36,642 nt of DNA, taken from NCBI GenBank assembly GCA_031404455.1, contig JANNHP010000105.1, forward strand, positions 1-36,642. Direction: 5' to 3'. The position numbers and the translations under genes were made by a program. The notes beneath the pieces were generated by a model. That model searched no databases. It was not told where the DNA came from and saw only the letters and a program-made list of their open reading frames with translations. The DNA is from JANNHP01 sp031404455. GTDB lineage: Bacteria; Planctomycetota; JAJSAM01; JAJVHW01. Below are positions 10,441 to 18,150 of this stretch, one piece after another (the stretch's first letter is position 1; each line of letters begins with the position of its first letter).

Positions 10441-10953
10441 CTACTTGTGCGTGAGCAGCACGGTCATGCGTTTTCCCTCGTAGGGGCCGGATCGCTCGAC
10501 CTTGGCGAGATCCTGCAAGTCGTTGATGAAACGCTGCAGGAGCGCCTCGCCGCGGTCCTTGTGGACGATCTCGCGGCCTCGGAACATCAGGCAGATCTGG
10601 ACCTTGTCGCCCTTCGCGAGGAACTCCTTCGCGTGGCGGAGCTTGACCTCGTAGTCGTGGTCCTCCGTCTTCGGTCGCAGGCGGACTTCCTTGAGGCGCG
10701 CGTGGTGGACCTTGTGCCCGGTGTGCTTCTTGCGCTGCTCGTACTTGTACTTGCCGTAGTCCATGATCTTGCAGACGGGCGGGCGCGCGTCGGGAGCGAC
10801 CTCGACGAGGTCCTTCCCGGCCTCGACCGCCATCCGGCGGGCATCGTCGGTCGGGACCACGCCGACCTGCCGGCCCTCCGCGTCGATGAGGCGGACCTCA
10901 CGCACGCGAATCCGTTCGTTCATCCTGGGTTCCTGTGATGTCGATGCGCTGAT
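10441..10953 (-). CDS. infC: Translation initiation factor IF-3
   Basis: Binds the 30S subunit, prevents premature 50S joining and proofreads the start codon. The N-terminal domain (NERIRVREVRLIDAEG onward), the lysine-rich linker (KYKYEQRKKHTGHKV) and the C-terminal domain ending MTVLLTHK are all present. Start choice: an ATG at 10923 exists, but a perfect AGGAGGTG (10958-10965) sits four bases before an in-frame ATC at 10953, and an in-frame TAG lies just upstream of that Shine-Dalgarno. Starting at ATC gives 170 residues with a 10-residue extension. The infC genes of other bacteria use rare AUU/AUC/AUA starts that IF-3 itself discriminates against, giving autoregulation. I therefore prefer ATC; the ATG (160 residues, weak AGGA upstream) is the alternative. 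Confidence 0.9.
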   Translation of the reverse strand: MSASTSQEPRMNERIRVREVRLIDAEGRQVGVVPTDDARRMAVEAGKDLVEVAPDARPPVCKIMDYGKYKYEQRKKHTGHKVHHARLKEVRLRPKTEDHDYEVKLRHAKEFLAKGDKVQICLMFRGREIVHKDRGEALLQRFINDLQDLAKVERSGPYEGKRMTVLLTHK

Positions 10954-10957
10954 CGGG

Positions 10958-10965
10958 CACCTCCT
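10958..10965 (-). promoter_or_regulatory. Strong Shine-Dalgarno that selects the infC AUC start
   Basis: The minus strand reads AGGAGGTG, fully complementary to the 16S tail. GGAGG lies 6 nt from ATC (10951-10953) but ~36 nt from the ATG at 10923, too far to serve it. Immediately upstream is an in-frame TAG (10966-10968), so ATC and ATG are the only plausible starts. Confidence 0.7.
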
Positions 10966-10988
10966 CTAGTTCGGGACTTCGGAAATGG

Positions 10989-11014
10989 GGACGGAGCGCG
11001 AACGCGCGCCGTCC
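10989..11014 (-). promoter_or_regulatory. Stem-loop in the infC leader
   Basis: GGACGG (10989-10994) pairs with CCGTCC (11009-11014) and, after one mismatch, GCGC (10996-10999) pairs with GCGC (11004-11007) around a tetraloop. It lies between aspS and the infC ribosome binding site. It may end aspS transcription or be a leader element; there is no adjacent T-run. The rest of the 10966-11169 gap shows no gene. Confidence 0.35.
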
Positions 11015-11169
11015 GGACGTGTGGGGGATCGGTGGATTCCGCGGCGCCGCTTCAACGCATGGTGCGTCGGCTGGTTCCACGCGCAAGCGCGGCACGGCCG
11101 ACGGGACACAGACGGATGCGGGGCGGGATCAAGCGGTCTCGGAGCATGGTAGGGGAACCCGCCCGGGTG

Positions 11170-12921
11170 TCAAGCGAGCCTGATGCCGAGTTCAAGGAGC
11201 TGCTTCGCGTCCACCGTGGAGGGGGCCCCCGTCATGAGGTCCGATGCGCTCGTGGTCTTCGGGAACGCGATGACGTCGCGGATGTTCGTCAGCCCCATCA
11301 GCACTGCGATGACCCGGTCCATCCCCATCGCGAAACCGCCGTGCGGCGGCGCGCCGTACGCGAGCGCCTCGAGCAGGAAACTGAAACGCTCGTCGATCTG
11401 GGCGTCGGTCATGCCGATGAGGCCGAGGACGCGCCGCTGGAGCCTGGCATCGTGGATGCGGATGCTCCCGCCCAGGATCTCGAACCCGTTCAGCGTCAGG
11501 TCGTATCCGTGCGAGCGGACGCGTCCCGGGTCGGTCTCGATCAGGGGGACGTCCTCGGCGACCGGCGCGGTGAAGGGGTGATGCACCGAATCCCAGCGCT
11601 TCTCGTCCGCGTTCCACTCGACGAGCGGGAATCCCAGCACCCACAACGGCTTCATGTCGCCCGCAGGCTGCAGTCCGAGATGACGGCCGAGGTGGAGGCG
11701 AAGATCGCCGGACGCCGGCACCGCGACGGAACGCGGCCCGGCGAGGAAGAGCAGCACGCCGCCATCGTCGACGCCGGTCGCGGCGCGCAGCGCGTCCCTC
11801 TCCGCCGGCGTCAGGTGCTTTGCCGCTGGACCCGCCCACTCGGCGCCGAGTCGGCACCAGGCCACGCCCTTGGCCCCCCGGTCGGCGACAACCGCGGGCA
11901 ACGCGTCGAGGTCTTTCCGAGTGAGCTGGTGCTTCGACGGGACGGCGATCGTGCGGACCACCCCGCCCGCCGCGACGGCGTCGCGGAAGACACCGAATGC
12001 GCAGTTGCGGAGGGATTCGCTCACGTCGCACACCGGGAGGTCGAACCGGAGATCGGGCTTGTCCGACCCATACCGCTCCATCGCCTCGGCGTACGTGAGC
12101 CGCTGGAAGGGTCGCGCGACGTCGACCCCGGCGGTCTCGAGCAGCAGCTTGTGCACGAGACTTTCCGCGACCTCCTGGACGTCCTCCTCGGTCACGAAGG
12201 ACATCTCCACGTCGAGCTGGGTGAACTCCGGCTGCCGGTCGGCGCGCAGGTTCTCGTCGCGGAAGCAGCGGACGATCTGCCAGTAGCGGTCCATGCCCCC
12301 GATCATGAGGAGCTGCTTCAAGAGCTGCGGCGACTGTAGGAGGGCGTAGAAGCTGCCCGGGTGGACGCGCGAGGGGACCAGGTAGTCGCGCGCGCCCTCG
12401 GGCGTGGACTTGAGCAGGCACGGAGTCTCCACTTCGATGAAGCGGTGCGCGATCATGTGCTCCCGCACGATCTGGTTCGTGCGGGCCCGCGACACCAGCG
12501 CGCCGTTCAGCTCCGGACGGCGAACCTGCAGATACCGGTACTTCAGCTCCGTCTCCTCCGCGCTGCGATCGGGCCCCGAGACGGCAATCGGGAGCGGCTC
12601 CGATGCATTCAGGACCTCGAACGCTTCGACCACCACCTCGACCTCGCCCGTCGCACGGTCCTTGTTCGCCGACGCCCCGGGACGGACTCGCACGGTTCCG
12701 CTCGCGCGGACGACCCACTCGAGACGCGAGCGATCCGCTTCGCCCTTTGCCGCGGCCGGCGCGTCGGGCTCCACGACGACCTGGGTGATCCCGTACCGGT
12801 CGCGGACGTCGAGGAACAGGAGGCCGCCGTGATCCCGGCGCGACAGCACCCACCCGCAGAGCGATACGAGCTGTCCGGCGTGAGTCGCACGCAACTCGCC
12901 GCAAGTGTGGCTTCTGAGCAT
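11170..12921 (-). CDS. aspS: Aspartate--tRNA ligase (bacterial type)
   Basis: Class IIb synthetase charging tRNA-Asp (possibly also tRNA-Asn; discrimination cannot be read by eye). 583 residues: an N-terminal OB-fold anticodon domain (~1-115, GQLVSLCGWVLSRRDHGG), a class II core with motif 2 (CFRDENLRADRQPEFTQ), the bacteria-specific GAD insertion (~300-400), and motif 3 GGFAMGMDRVIAVLMG near the C-terminus. The ATG at 12921 is chosen because MLRSHTCGELRATHAG is the family-like start and GAGG lies 6 nt upstream; an in-frame upstream start at 12996 is unlikely. It is divergent from ndk and upstream of infC on the same strand (216-nt gap). Confidence 0.96.
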   Translation of the reverse strand: MLRSHTCGELRATHAGQLVSLCGWVLSRRDHGGLLFLDVRDRYGITQVVVEPDAPAAAKGEADRSRLEWVVRASGTVRVRPGASANKDRATGEVEVVVEAFEVLNASEPLPIAVSGPDRSAEETELKYRYLQVRRPELNGALVSRARTNQIVREHMIAHRFIEVETPCLLKSTPEGARDYLVPSRVHPGSFYALLQSPQLLKQLLMIGGMDRYWQIVRCFRDENLRADRQPEFTQLDVEMSFVTEEDVQEVAESLVHKLLLETAGVDVARPFQRLTYAEAMERYGSDKPDLRFDLPVCDVSESLRNCAFGVFRDAVAAGGVVRTIAVPSKHQLTRKDLDALPAVVADRGAKGVAWCRLGAEWAGPAAKHLTPAERDALRAATGVDDGGVLLFLAGPRSVAVPASGDLRLHLGRHLGLQPAGDMKPLWVLGFPLVEWNADEKRWDSVHHPFTAPVAEDVPLIETDPGRVRSHGYDLTLNGFEILGGSIRIHDARLQRRVLGLIGMTDAQIDERFSFLLEALAYGAPPHGGFAMGMDRVIAVLMGLTNIRDVIAFPKTTSASDLMTGAPSTVDAKQLLELGIRLA

Positions 12922-12957
12922 GTCTTGCCTCTCGTTGTCGCGCTTGGAGCGGCGCAG

Positions 12958-13005
12958 GCTAGCGCCGTGCCGAAGCTCTTGGGCGGGATTCGCCACGGCG
13001 CTAGC
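12958..13005. promoter_or_regulatory. 12-bp perfect inverted repeat between aspS and ndk
   Basis: GCTAGCGCCGTG (12958-12969) and CACGGCGCTAGC (12994-13005) are exact reverse complements separated by 24 nt, in the 121-nt gap between divergent aspS and ndk. It could be a two-half-site operator or a stem-loop in a 5' leader. It lies 37 nt upstream of both starts, so it may affect both genes. Confidence 0.5.
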
Positions 13006-13042
13006 GTTGGGAGTTCACCCCCGAACAGGACGGAGAATCCCC

Positions 13043-13510
13043 ATGGAGACGAGCCTCATCCTCATCAAGCCCGACGGCGTCCAGCGGCGCCTCATGGGCC
13101 GCATCCTCTCGCGCTTCGAGGAAAAGGGCCTGCAGGTCGCCGGCGCGAAGCTGATGCGAATCACCACGGAGCTCTCGGAGCGTCACTACGCCTCGCACAA
13201 GGGCAAGCCCTTCTACCCAGGCCTCGTGGCGTTCATGACGTCGGGGCCGGTGCTCGCGCTGGCGCTCCGCGGCAAGAGCTCGGTCGCCGTCGTCCGCAAG
13301 ATGCTCGGCGCCACGTTCGGCAGCAAGGCCGAGCCGGGGACCATCCGGGGCGACTTCGGGATCAGCGACGGCTTCAACCTCGTCCATGCGAGCGACTCCC
13401 CGGAGACCGCGAAGGCGGAGCTCGCGCTCTTCTTCCGGCCCGAGGAACTGCTCGAGTACCAGATGGCCGACACCCCGTGGGTGTACGACACGTCCTCGGA
13501 CCTTCGGTGA
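13043..13510 (+). CDS. ndk: Nucleoside-diphosphate kinase
   Basis: Transfers phosphate from NTP to NDP by a ping-pong mechanism through a phosphohistidine, balancing nucleotide pools. 155 residues, slightly longer than the ~143 of E. coli because of a short C-terminal tail. The start METSLILIKPDGVQRR is canonical. The active-site segment reads NLVHASDSPETAKAE with catalytic His115; the usual residue after His is Gly, here Ala. The ATG is preceded by GGAG at 7 nt. It is the first gene of a plus-strand trio and divergent from aspS. Confidence 0.96.
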   Translation: METSLILIKPDGVQRRLMGRILSRFEEKGLQVAGAKLMRITTELSERHYASHKGKPFYPGLVAFMTSGPVLALALRGKSSVAVVRKMLGATFGSKAEPGTIRGDFGISDGFNLVHASDSPETAKAELALFFRPEELLEYQMADTPWVYDTSSDLR

Positions 13511-13543
13511 CGCGAGGGTGACGCCCTCCGCGAGCATGGGCGC

Positions 13544-14581
13544 ATGATGATGCGCCGCGCCGTCCTCGCCGTCCTCCTCGCGGGCTCGCTCGCGGCGTGC
13601 AACACCGTGTCGTCGGAGAACGAGGGGCTCCTCTCGAACTACCTCCAGAACGCGGCGCAGTACTACGACGGCGGCCACTTCCTGCGCGCCTACCAGCAGT
13701 GGGAGCAGGCGCTCGAGATCGACTCGGACAGCGAGAAGGCCCGGCTCGGCCAGGCGATGGCCCTCTACCAGATGGGCCGCATGGAGTCGGTCGAGGCGAT
13801 CAAGCCGCTCACCGAGGCGACGAAGCGCGTCGACGAGCTCCAGAACGAGGACTTCGACCGCGACCAGTGGAAGGTGGAGCTCGCCGTCGCGCTCGTGCAC
13901 CTCCGGTGGTGCGACATCTACGACCGCAAGCTCCGCCGCATCGCGGAGGAGGAACGCAAGGGCGTCGCGCCCGACAAGAAGACGCAGGAGATCTCGCGCC
14001 GCGAGTTCGAGATGCACATGGACGTCTCGGAGAAGGCACTCCACAAGGCGATCTCCGGCCCCGAGCGGGAACCCCGCGACCGGCTGACGTGCTGGCTCGG
14101 GCTCGCACGGATCGCCGCGTGGCGCGGCGACCTGGAGTCGAGTCTCAAGTACGCGAACCTCTATCTCGAGCAGATCGTCAAGTCGAAGAACCTCTGGAAG
14201 GACTCCGCCGAGCGTTTCCCGAGGGAGGCGCCGATCTACGAGGCCAAGTTCGGCGGCGCGCAGATGCAGGAAGCGGACCTGCGCGACCTGATGGGCGCCG
14301 TGCTCTTCAGGCTGGGCCGCACGGAAGAGGCCGAGGCAGAGCTCAACCTCGTCATCGGAATGTTCCCGCAGCGCGCGACCTCCTACCTCAATCGCGGGAT
14401 CCTCCGTCAGATGCGCGGCGAGGACGATCTCGCCCGCAGCGACTTCAAGAAGTTCCTCTCGTACACGGAGCTCCCGGAGAACGACCCCTCGATCCTCGAG
14501 GCGTCGCGCCGGCTCGTGGAGGTCGGCGCGCGCCTCGCGGCGCAGGACGAACGCGACCGGGAGCCGGGTCCGCCGCGCTGA
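13544..14581 (+). CDS. TPR-repeat lipoprotein, function unknown
   Basis: A 345-residue predicted lipoprotein: basic N-terminus, hydrophobic core and lipobox LAAC with the modified Cys at about residue 19. The rest is helical with TPR-like pairs: ~35-85 (SNYLQNAAQYYDGGHFLRAY, then the EQALEIDSDSEKARLG unit), ~175-215 and ~245-320 (FRLGRTEEAEAELNLV, YLNRGILRQMRGEDDLA). Such proteins usually scaffold envelope complexes. It lies 33 nt after ndk and 36 nt before another exported protein, suggesting co-transcription. No specific family is recognised. Confidence 0.8.
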   Translation: MMMRRAVLAVLLAGSLAACNTVSSENEGLLSNYLQNAAQYYDGGHFLRAYQQWEQALEIDSDSEKARLGQAMALYQMGRMESVEAIKPLTEATKRVDELQNEDFDRDQWKVELAVALVHLRWCDIYDRKLRRIAEEERKGVAPDKKTQEISRREFEMHMDVSEKALHKAISGPEREPRDRLTCWLGLARIAAWRGDLESSLKYANLYLEQIVKSKNLWKDSAERFPREAPIYEAKFGGAQMQEADLRDLMGAVLFRLGRTEEAEAELNLVIGMFPQRATSYLNRGILRQMRGEDDLARSDFKKFLSYTELPENDPSILEASRRLVEVGARLAAQDERDREPGPPR

Positions 14582-14617
14582 TCCCCGCGATCGTTCGGGA
14601 GCGCTAGACTGGCGGCC

Positions 14618-15679
14618 ATGCGTCCATCCGCCACCAGAGCCGTTCTCGCCCTCGCACTCACGTTCGCGGCACTCGCATCGCCGGCGTCGGCGGCGGACGT
14701 CCTGCAGATGAAGGACGGCAAGCTCGTCCCGGGCAGGACCGTCGCTCTCGACGACGACGGCGTCACGTTCGCGCCGGAGAGTGGCGGAGAGATGCGCGTC
14801 GGGTGGGAATCCGTCGTGCCGCTGTCGCGCTACGACCTGTGGCAGTCTTCGCTCTCGGCCGACGACGCGCCGGGACGCGTGAAGATCGCAAAGTGGGCGG
14901 TGTCCGAGGACCTGTTCCTCTATGCGAGACGCGAGCTCGTGAAGGCGAAGGGTCTGGGCTACGAGGGGCCGGAGAAGCTCGACGAACTCATCGCTCAGCT
15001 CGACCGCGAGGAGGCGGACGCCGCGCTCGCGGACACGGATTCGTTCGTCGCCGCAGGCGAGTTCGAGAAGGCGCTCGAGCGGGTGAAGAGCTACCTGAAG
15101 ATCGCCCCGCCCGGTTCGGAGGCTGATCGCGTCCGCGCGCGCGTGCCCGACGTCCTCGCGCGCATCGAGAGCCGCGACTCCCAGGAGAAGGAGTCCGAAG
15201 CGGCCAGGAAGAAGGCGGAGAAAGAAGGCAAGCTGAAGGACTGGGTCGAACGGAACCTCGCCGCCGCGAAGAAGACGCAGGACGCCGCCGGCGATCGCGC
15301 GGCCGCGGGTTTCGCCGAGCTCGCGAAAGGCAACCAGACACGCGCGCGGGAGGCGCTCACCGCCGCCGAGTCGGGCTTCCAGGATGCGAGGGCCGTCTAC
15401 CGCCGCGTGAAGAAGGCCGCGGGCGCGGGCGACGTGGCCGACCGCTGCGATGTCGAGAGCCGCGACTGCGACCGGCGCACGGTGCAGGTCCTGATCCGGT
15501 GGGGCCGCATGGAGGCGGACCAGAAGGCGTGGAAGCGCGCATCCCCCATCGTCGATCGCGGGCTCAAGATCGATCCGGTCGACCGCGAGCTGCTCGAGCT
15601 CCGCCGCAAGATCGACGAGAACTGGATCCGCAGGAAGATGTCGGACGTCTCCAACGCCCACGGTCACGAATCGAACTGA
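14618..15679 (+). CDS. Secreted alpha-helical protein, function unknown
   Basis: 353 residues with a clear Sec signal peptide (~1-26, ending ASPASA before ADV). The first ~50 mature residues (VLQMKDGKLVPGRTVALDDD, then GVTFAP) look like a small beta-barrel of the SLA1/SH3-like kind often seen after planctomycete signal peptides. The remainder is charged and helical, with a Lys/Glu-rich coiled-coil (~185-215) and TPR-like helices around it. No catalytic motif is seen. It is probably co-transcribed with the preceding TPR lipoprotein, and the two may work together in the envelope (inference). It ends 1 nt before a hairpin separating it from convergent ribD. Confidence 0.75.
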   Translation: MRPSATRAVLALALTFAALASPASAADVLQMKDGKLVPGRTVALDDDGVTFAPESGGEMRVGWESVVPLSRYDLWQSSLSADDAPGRVKIAKWAVSEDLFLYARRELVKAKGLGYEGPEKLDELIAQLDREEADAALADTDSFVAAGEFEKALERVKSYLKIAPPGSEADRVRARVPDVLARIESRDSQEKESEAARKKAEKEGKLKDWVERNLAAAKKTQDAAGDRAAAGFAELAKGNQTRAREALTAAESGFQDARAVYRRVKKAAGAGDVADRCDVESRDCDRRTVQVLIRWGRMEADQKAWKRASPIVDRGLKIDPVDRELLELRRKIDENWIRRKMSDVSNAHGHESN

Positions 15680-15680
15680 C

Positions 15681-15705
15681 TTCCCGAAGCAAGGCGCTTC
15701 GGGAA
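15681..15705. terminator. Bidirectional hairpin between convergent transcripts
   Basis: TTCCCGAAGC (15681-15690) pairs perfectly with GCTTCGGGAA (15696-15705) around a 5-nt loop. It fills the gap between the stop codons of the secreted-protein gene (15679) and ribD (15707) and is the natural end point of both operons. T-runs are minimal on both sides. Confidence 0.65.
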
Positions 15706-15706
15706 A

Positions 15707-16831
15707 TCAGGTAGACGGCCGGGACGGCCAGTAGCCCTCGATCAGGGCGTCCTCGCCGACGGACGTGACGCGAACGTCCTCGAGCCGCGGTGCCTCCTCG
15801 ATCGGCCAGCCCCCACCGTGAGTCGGCGAGGGACCTGCGCCGAGCAGGATCGGCGCGCTGAACACGGCGACCTGGTCGACGATCCCCGCCCGCGCGAACG
15901 CGCCCGCGACTCGGCCGCCCGATTCGAGGAGCACGCGCCGCACGCCGCGCCCGTGGAGGACGCGCATGGCCGCCGCGGGATCGACCTGTCCCGGGCCGTC
16001 CCACGCGAGCTCGACGACTTCCGCGCCGCGACGCTCGAGCTCCGCGCGGCGCGACGCGTCGGCGCCCTCCGAGCAGATGAGGAGCGTCGGCGTCTCGCGC
16101 GCGGTCGCCACGACCTTCGATTCGGGCGAGACCGCAAGCGTCGAGTCGAGGACCACGCGGAGCGGGTTCCGTCCGCCGGGCGCCCGGCAGGTCAGCGACG
16201 GATCGTCGGCTTCGATCGTCCCGCGCCCGACGACGACCGCGTCCGCGGCGCCGCGCAGCTCGTGCACGAGTTCGCGCGAGCGGTCGCCGGAGATCCACCG
16301 CGACGCCCCCGCCGCGTCGGCGATGCGGCCGTCGATCGACATCGCCCACTTCGCGACGATCCACGGACGGTCCGAACCGAGGTGGCGGACGAACCGGGCG
16401 ATCGAGGCGCGGCACTTCTCGTCGAGCATGCCGCACTCGTACAAGATCCCGGCGGCGGCGAGCTCGTTCGCCGCGCGGCCCGCCGTCGCGGGACTGGGAT
16501 CGCCCGTCCCCGCGACGACGCGAGCGACTCCGGTCGCGACGATCGCCGGGACGCAAGGCGGCGTCTTCTTCCCCGAGTTCGCGCACGGCTCCAGCGTGAC
16601 CACAAGGGTCCCGCCGCGAGCCCTCTCTCCCGCCTCCGCGAGCGCTGCGATCTCAGCATGCGGACCGCCCCACCGCGCGTGGAACCCGCGCCCCGCAACG
16701 GCCCCGTCGCGGTCCAGCACGATCGCGCCCACGATCGGATTCGGCTCGACCCTGAACCGTCCGTGCGCGGCGAGTGCCAGCGCCTCTGCGACGAGGCGTT
16801 CGAGCCGAGCGCGGTCGGGGGAGCCGCTCAC
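15707..16831 (-). CDS. ribD: Bifunctional riboflavin biosynthesis protein RibD
   Basis: Deaminates the pyrimidinone intermediate from GTP and then reduces its ribosyl chain, the second and third steps of riboflavin synthesis. 374 residues: an N-terminal zinc deaminase (~1-140) with His58-Ala-Glu60 and Cys83/Cys93, and a C-terminal NADPH reductase (~145-370, KWAMSIDGRIA, LRVVLDSTL, LLESGG). The zinc loop reads EPCANSGKKTPPC, so the cysteines are nine residues apart where E. coli has eight. The GTG at 16831 overlaps the miaB stop as GTGA; a longer upstream frame inside miaB is unconserved. No other rib gene is nearby. Confidence 0.94.
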   Translation of the reverse strand: MSGSPDRARLERLVAEALALAAHGRFRVEPNPIVGAIVLDRDGAVAGRGFHARWGGPHAEIAALAEAGERARGGTLVVTLEPCANSGKKTPPCVPAIVATGVARVVAGTGDPSPATAGRAANELAAAGILYECGMLDEKCRASIARFVRHLGSDRPWIVAKWAMSIDGRIADAAGASRWISGDRSRELVHELRGAADAVVVGRGTIEADDPSLTCRAPGGRNPLRVVLDSTLAVSPESKVVATARETPTLLICSEGADASRRAELERRGAEVVELAWDGPGQVDPAAAMRVLHGRGVRRVLLESGGRVAGAFARAGIVDQVAVFSAPILLGAGPSPTHGGGWPIEEAPRLEDVRVTSVGEDALIEGYWPSRPST

Positions 16832-18150
16832 CTCTCGCTGCCGGGGACGAACTCCCCGTAGAGCCCGGCCGCCGAAGCGCGATCCACGCGGACCCTCACG
16901 AACGCGCCGGCGAGCGACGGGTCCCCATCGAAGATCGTCGAGTGGTTGCCATCCGTCCGTCCCACGAGGTGGTGTCCGCGATCCGACGCTCCGTCCACGA
17001 GCACAAGGACGTCCGTGCCCACGAACCGCTGGTTGCGCACGAGGCAGATCTCGTCGTGGAGGTCGAGCAGGTCGTTGTTGCGGCGGAGCTTCTCGTCGTC
17101 GGGCACGTCGTCCGCGAGTTCCGCCGCGGTCGTGCCGGGACGGGGCGAGTACTTGAATACGTACACCTGCCGGAAACCGACCTCGGCGACGAGCGACCGC
17201 GTCGCCCCGTACTCCTCCTCGGTCTCGCCGGGGAATCCGACGATCAGGTCCGTGGCGAGCTCGATGCCGGGGCACAGCTCGCGCGCGCGCGCGCACATCG
17301 CGAGGTACTTATCGCGGGTGTAGCCGCGGAACATGCGGCGGAGGACCGCGTCGCTGCCCGACTGCGCGGGAAAGTGCAGGTATCCGCAGGTCTTCGGGAG
17401 CTCCGACATCGCGACGAGGAGCTCGTCCCTCAGGTCCATCGGGTTCGATGTGATGAACCGTATCCGCTCGATCCCGGGCACTTCGTGGACGAGGCGCAGC
17501 AGCGTCCCCAGCGTCGCACCTGCGGCGAGGTAGCGCCCGTAGGTGTTGATGTTCTGGCCGAGGAGCGTCACCTCGCGGACCCCGTCGTCGGCGAGGCGGC
17601 GCACCTCGTCCAGAACGTCGGCAACCGGCCGGTCGATCTGGGGCCCGCGCGTCTTCGGCACGATGCAGTACGAGCAACGGTGGTCGCAGCCGCGCATCAC
17701 CGACACGTAGGCGCGGTGGCGCTGCGGACGGATGCGGACGTCGCGGACGACGTCCACGTAGCCGTCGGTCTCGACGGCGAGGACCTGTCCCTCGCGCTCG
17801 GCCCGGGCGACGAGTTCGCCCATGCGGGGGAAGCGCCGCGTGCCGCAGACGATGTCGACGTGCGGCATGCGGCGCAGGATCGACTCCGCCTCGCGCTGCG
17901 CCATGCAACCCATCACGGCGATCATCAGACCCGGGTCGCGGGCCTTGCGCTCGCGCAGCACGCCGAGCCGCGACCACACCTTGTTCTCGCTCTGGTCGCG
18001 GACGGAGCAGGTGTTGAAGAGCACCATGTCCGCCGCTTCGGCATCGTCGGTGCGGGTCCATCCCGTCGCCGCCAGACTCGAGACCGCGAGCTCCCCGTCG
18101 AGGAAGTTCATCTGGCAGCCGAACGCCTCCACGAACACGCGACGCGTCAC
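16828..18150 (-). CDS. miaB: tRNA-2-methylthio-N6-dimethylallyladenosine synthase MiaB
   Basis: A radical-SAM methylthiotransferase that adds the methylthio group to i6A37 of tRNAs reading UNN codons, stabilising decoding. 440 residues: an N-terminal UPF0004 domain with cluster cysteines 12, 48 and 82 (FGCQMN, NTCSV, MGCMAQ), a radical-SAM domain with C155-x3-C159-x2-C162 (CDHRCSYC), and a C-terminal TRAM domain containing VGRTDGN. The motif pattern favours MiaB over MtaB or RimO. The GTG start overlaps the stop of the upstream unknown gene as GTGA, and its own stop overlaps ribD the same way, so the three are probably translated together. miaA is not in the window. Confidence 0.95.
   Translation of the reverse strand: MTRRVFVEAFGCQMNFLDGELAVSSLAATGWTRTDDAEAADMVLFNTCSVRDQSENKVWSRLGVLRERKARDPGLMIAVMGCMAQREAESILRRMPHVDIVCGTRRFPRMGELVARAEREGQVLAVETDGYVDVVRDVRIRPQRHRAYVSVMRGCDHRCSYCIVPKTRGPQIDRPVADVLDEVRRLADDGVREVTLLGQNINTYGRYLAAGATLGTLLRLVHEVPGIERIRFITSNPMDLRDELLVAMSELPKTCGYLHFPAQSGSDAVLRRMFRGYTRDKYLAMCARARELCPGIELATDLIVGFPGETEEEYGATRSLVAEVGFRQVYVFKYSPRPGTTAAELADDVPDDEKLRRNNDLLDLHDEICLVRNQRFVGTDVLVLVDGASDRGHHLVGRTDGNHSTIFDGDPSLAGAFVRVRVDRASAAGLYGEFVPGSER

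Noticed and set aside
10441..10923. infC annotated simply from the ATG
   Set aside because: Kept as the alternative only, because the strong Shine-Dalgarno is placed for the upstream ATC and not for this ATG.
13001..15667. 888-codon minus-strand frame opposite ndk and the two exported proteins
   Set aside because: A mirror image of three real plus-strand genes with clear motifs (kinase His, lipobox, signal peptide); the long frame results from GC-rich codon usage.
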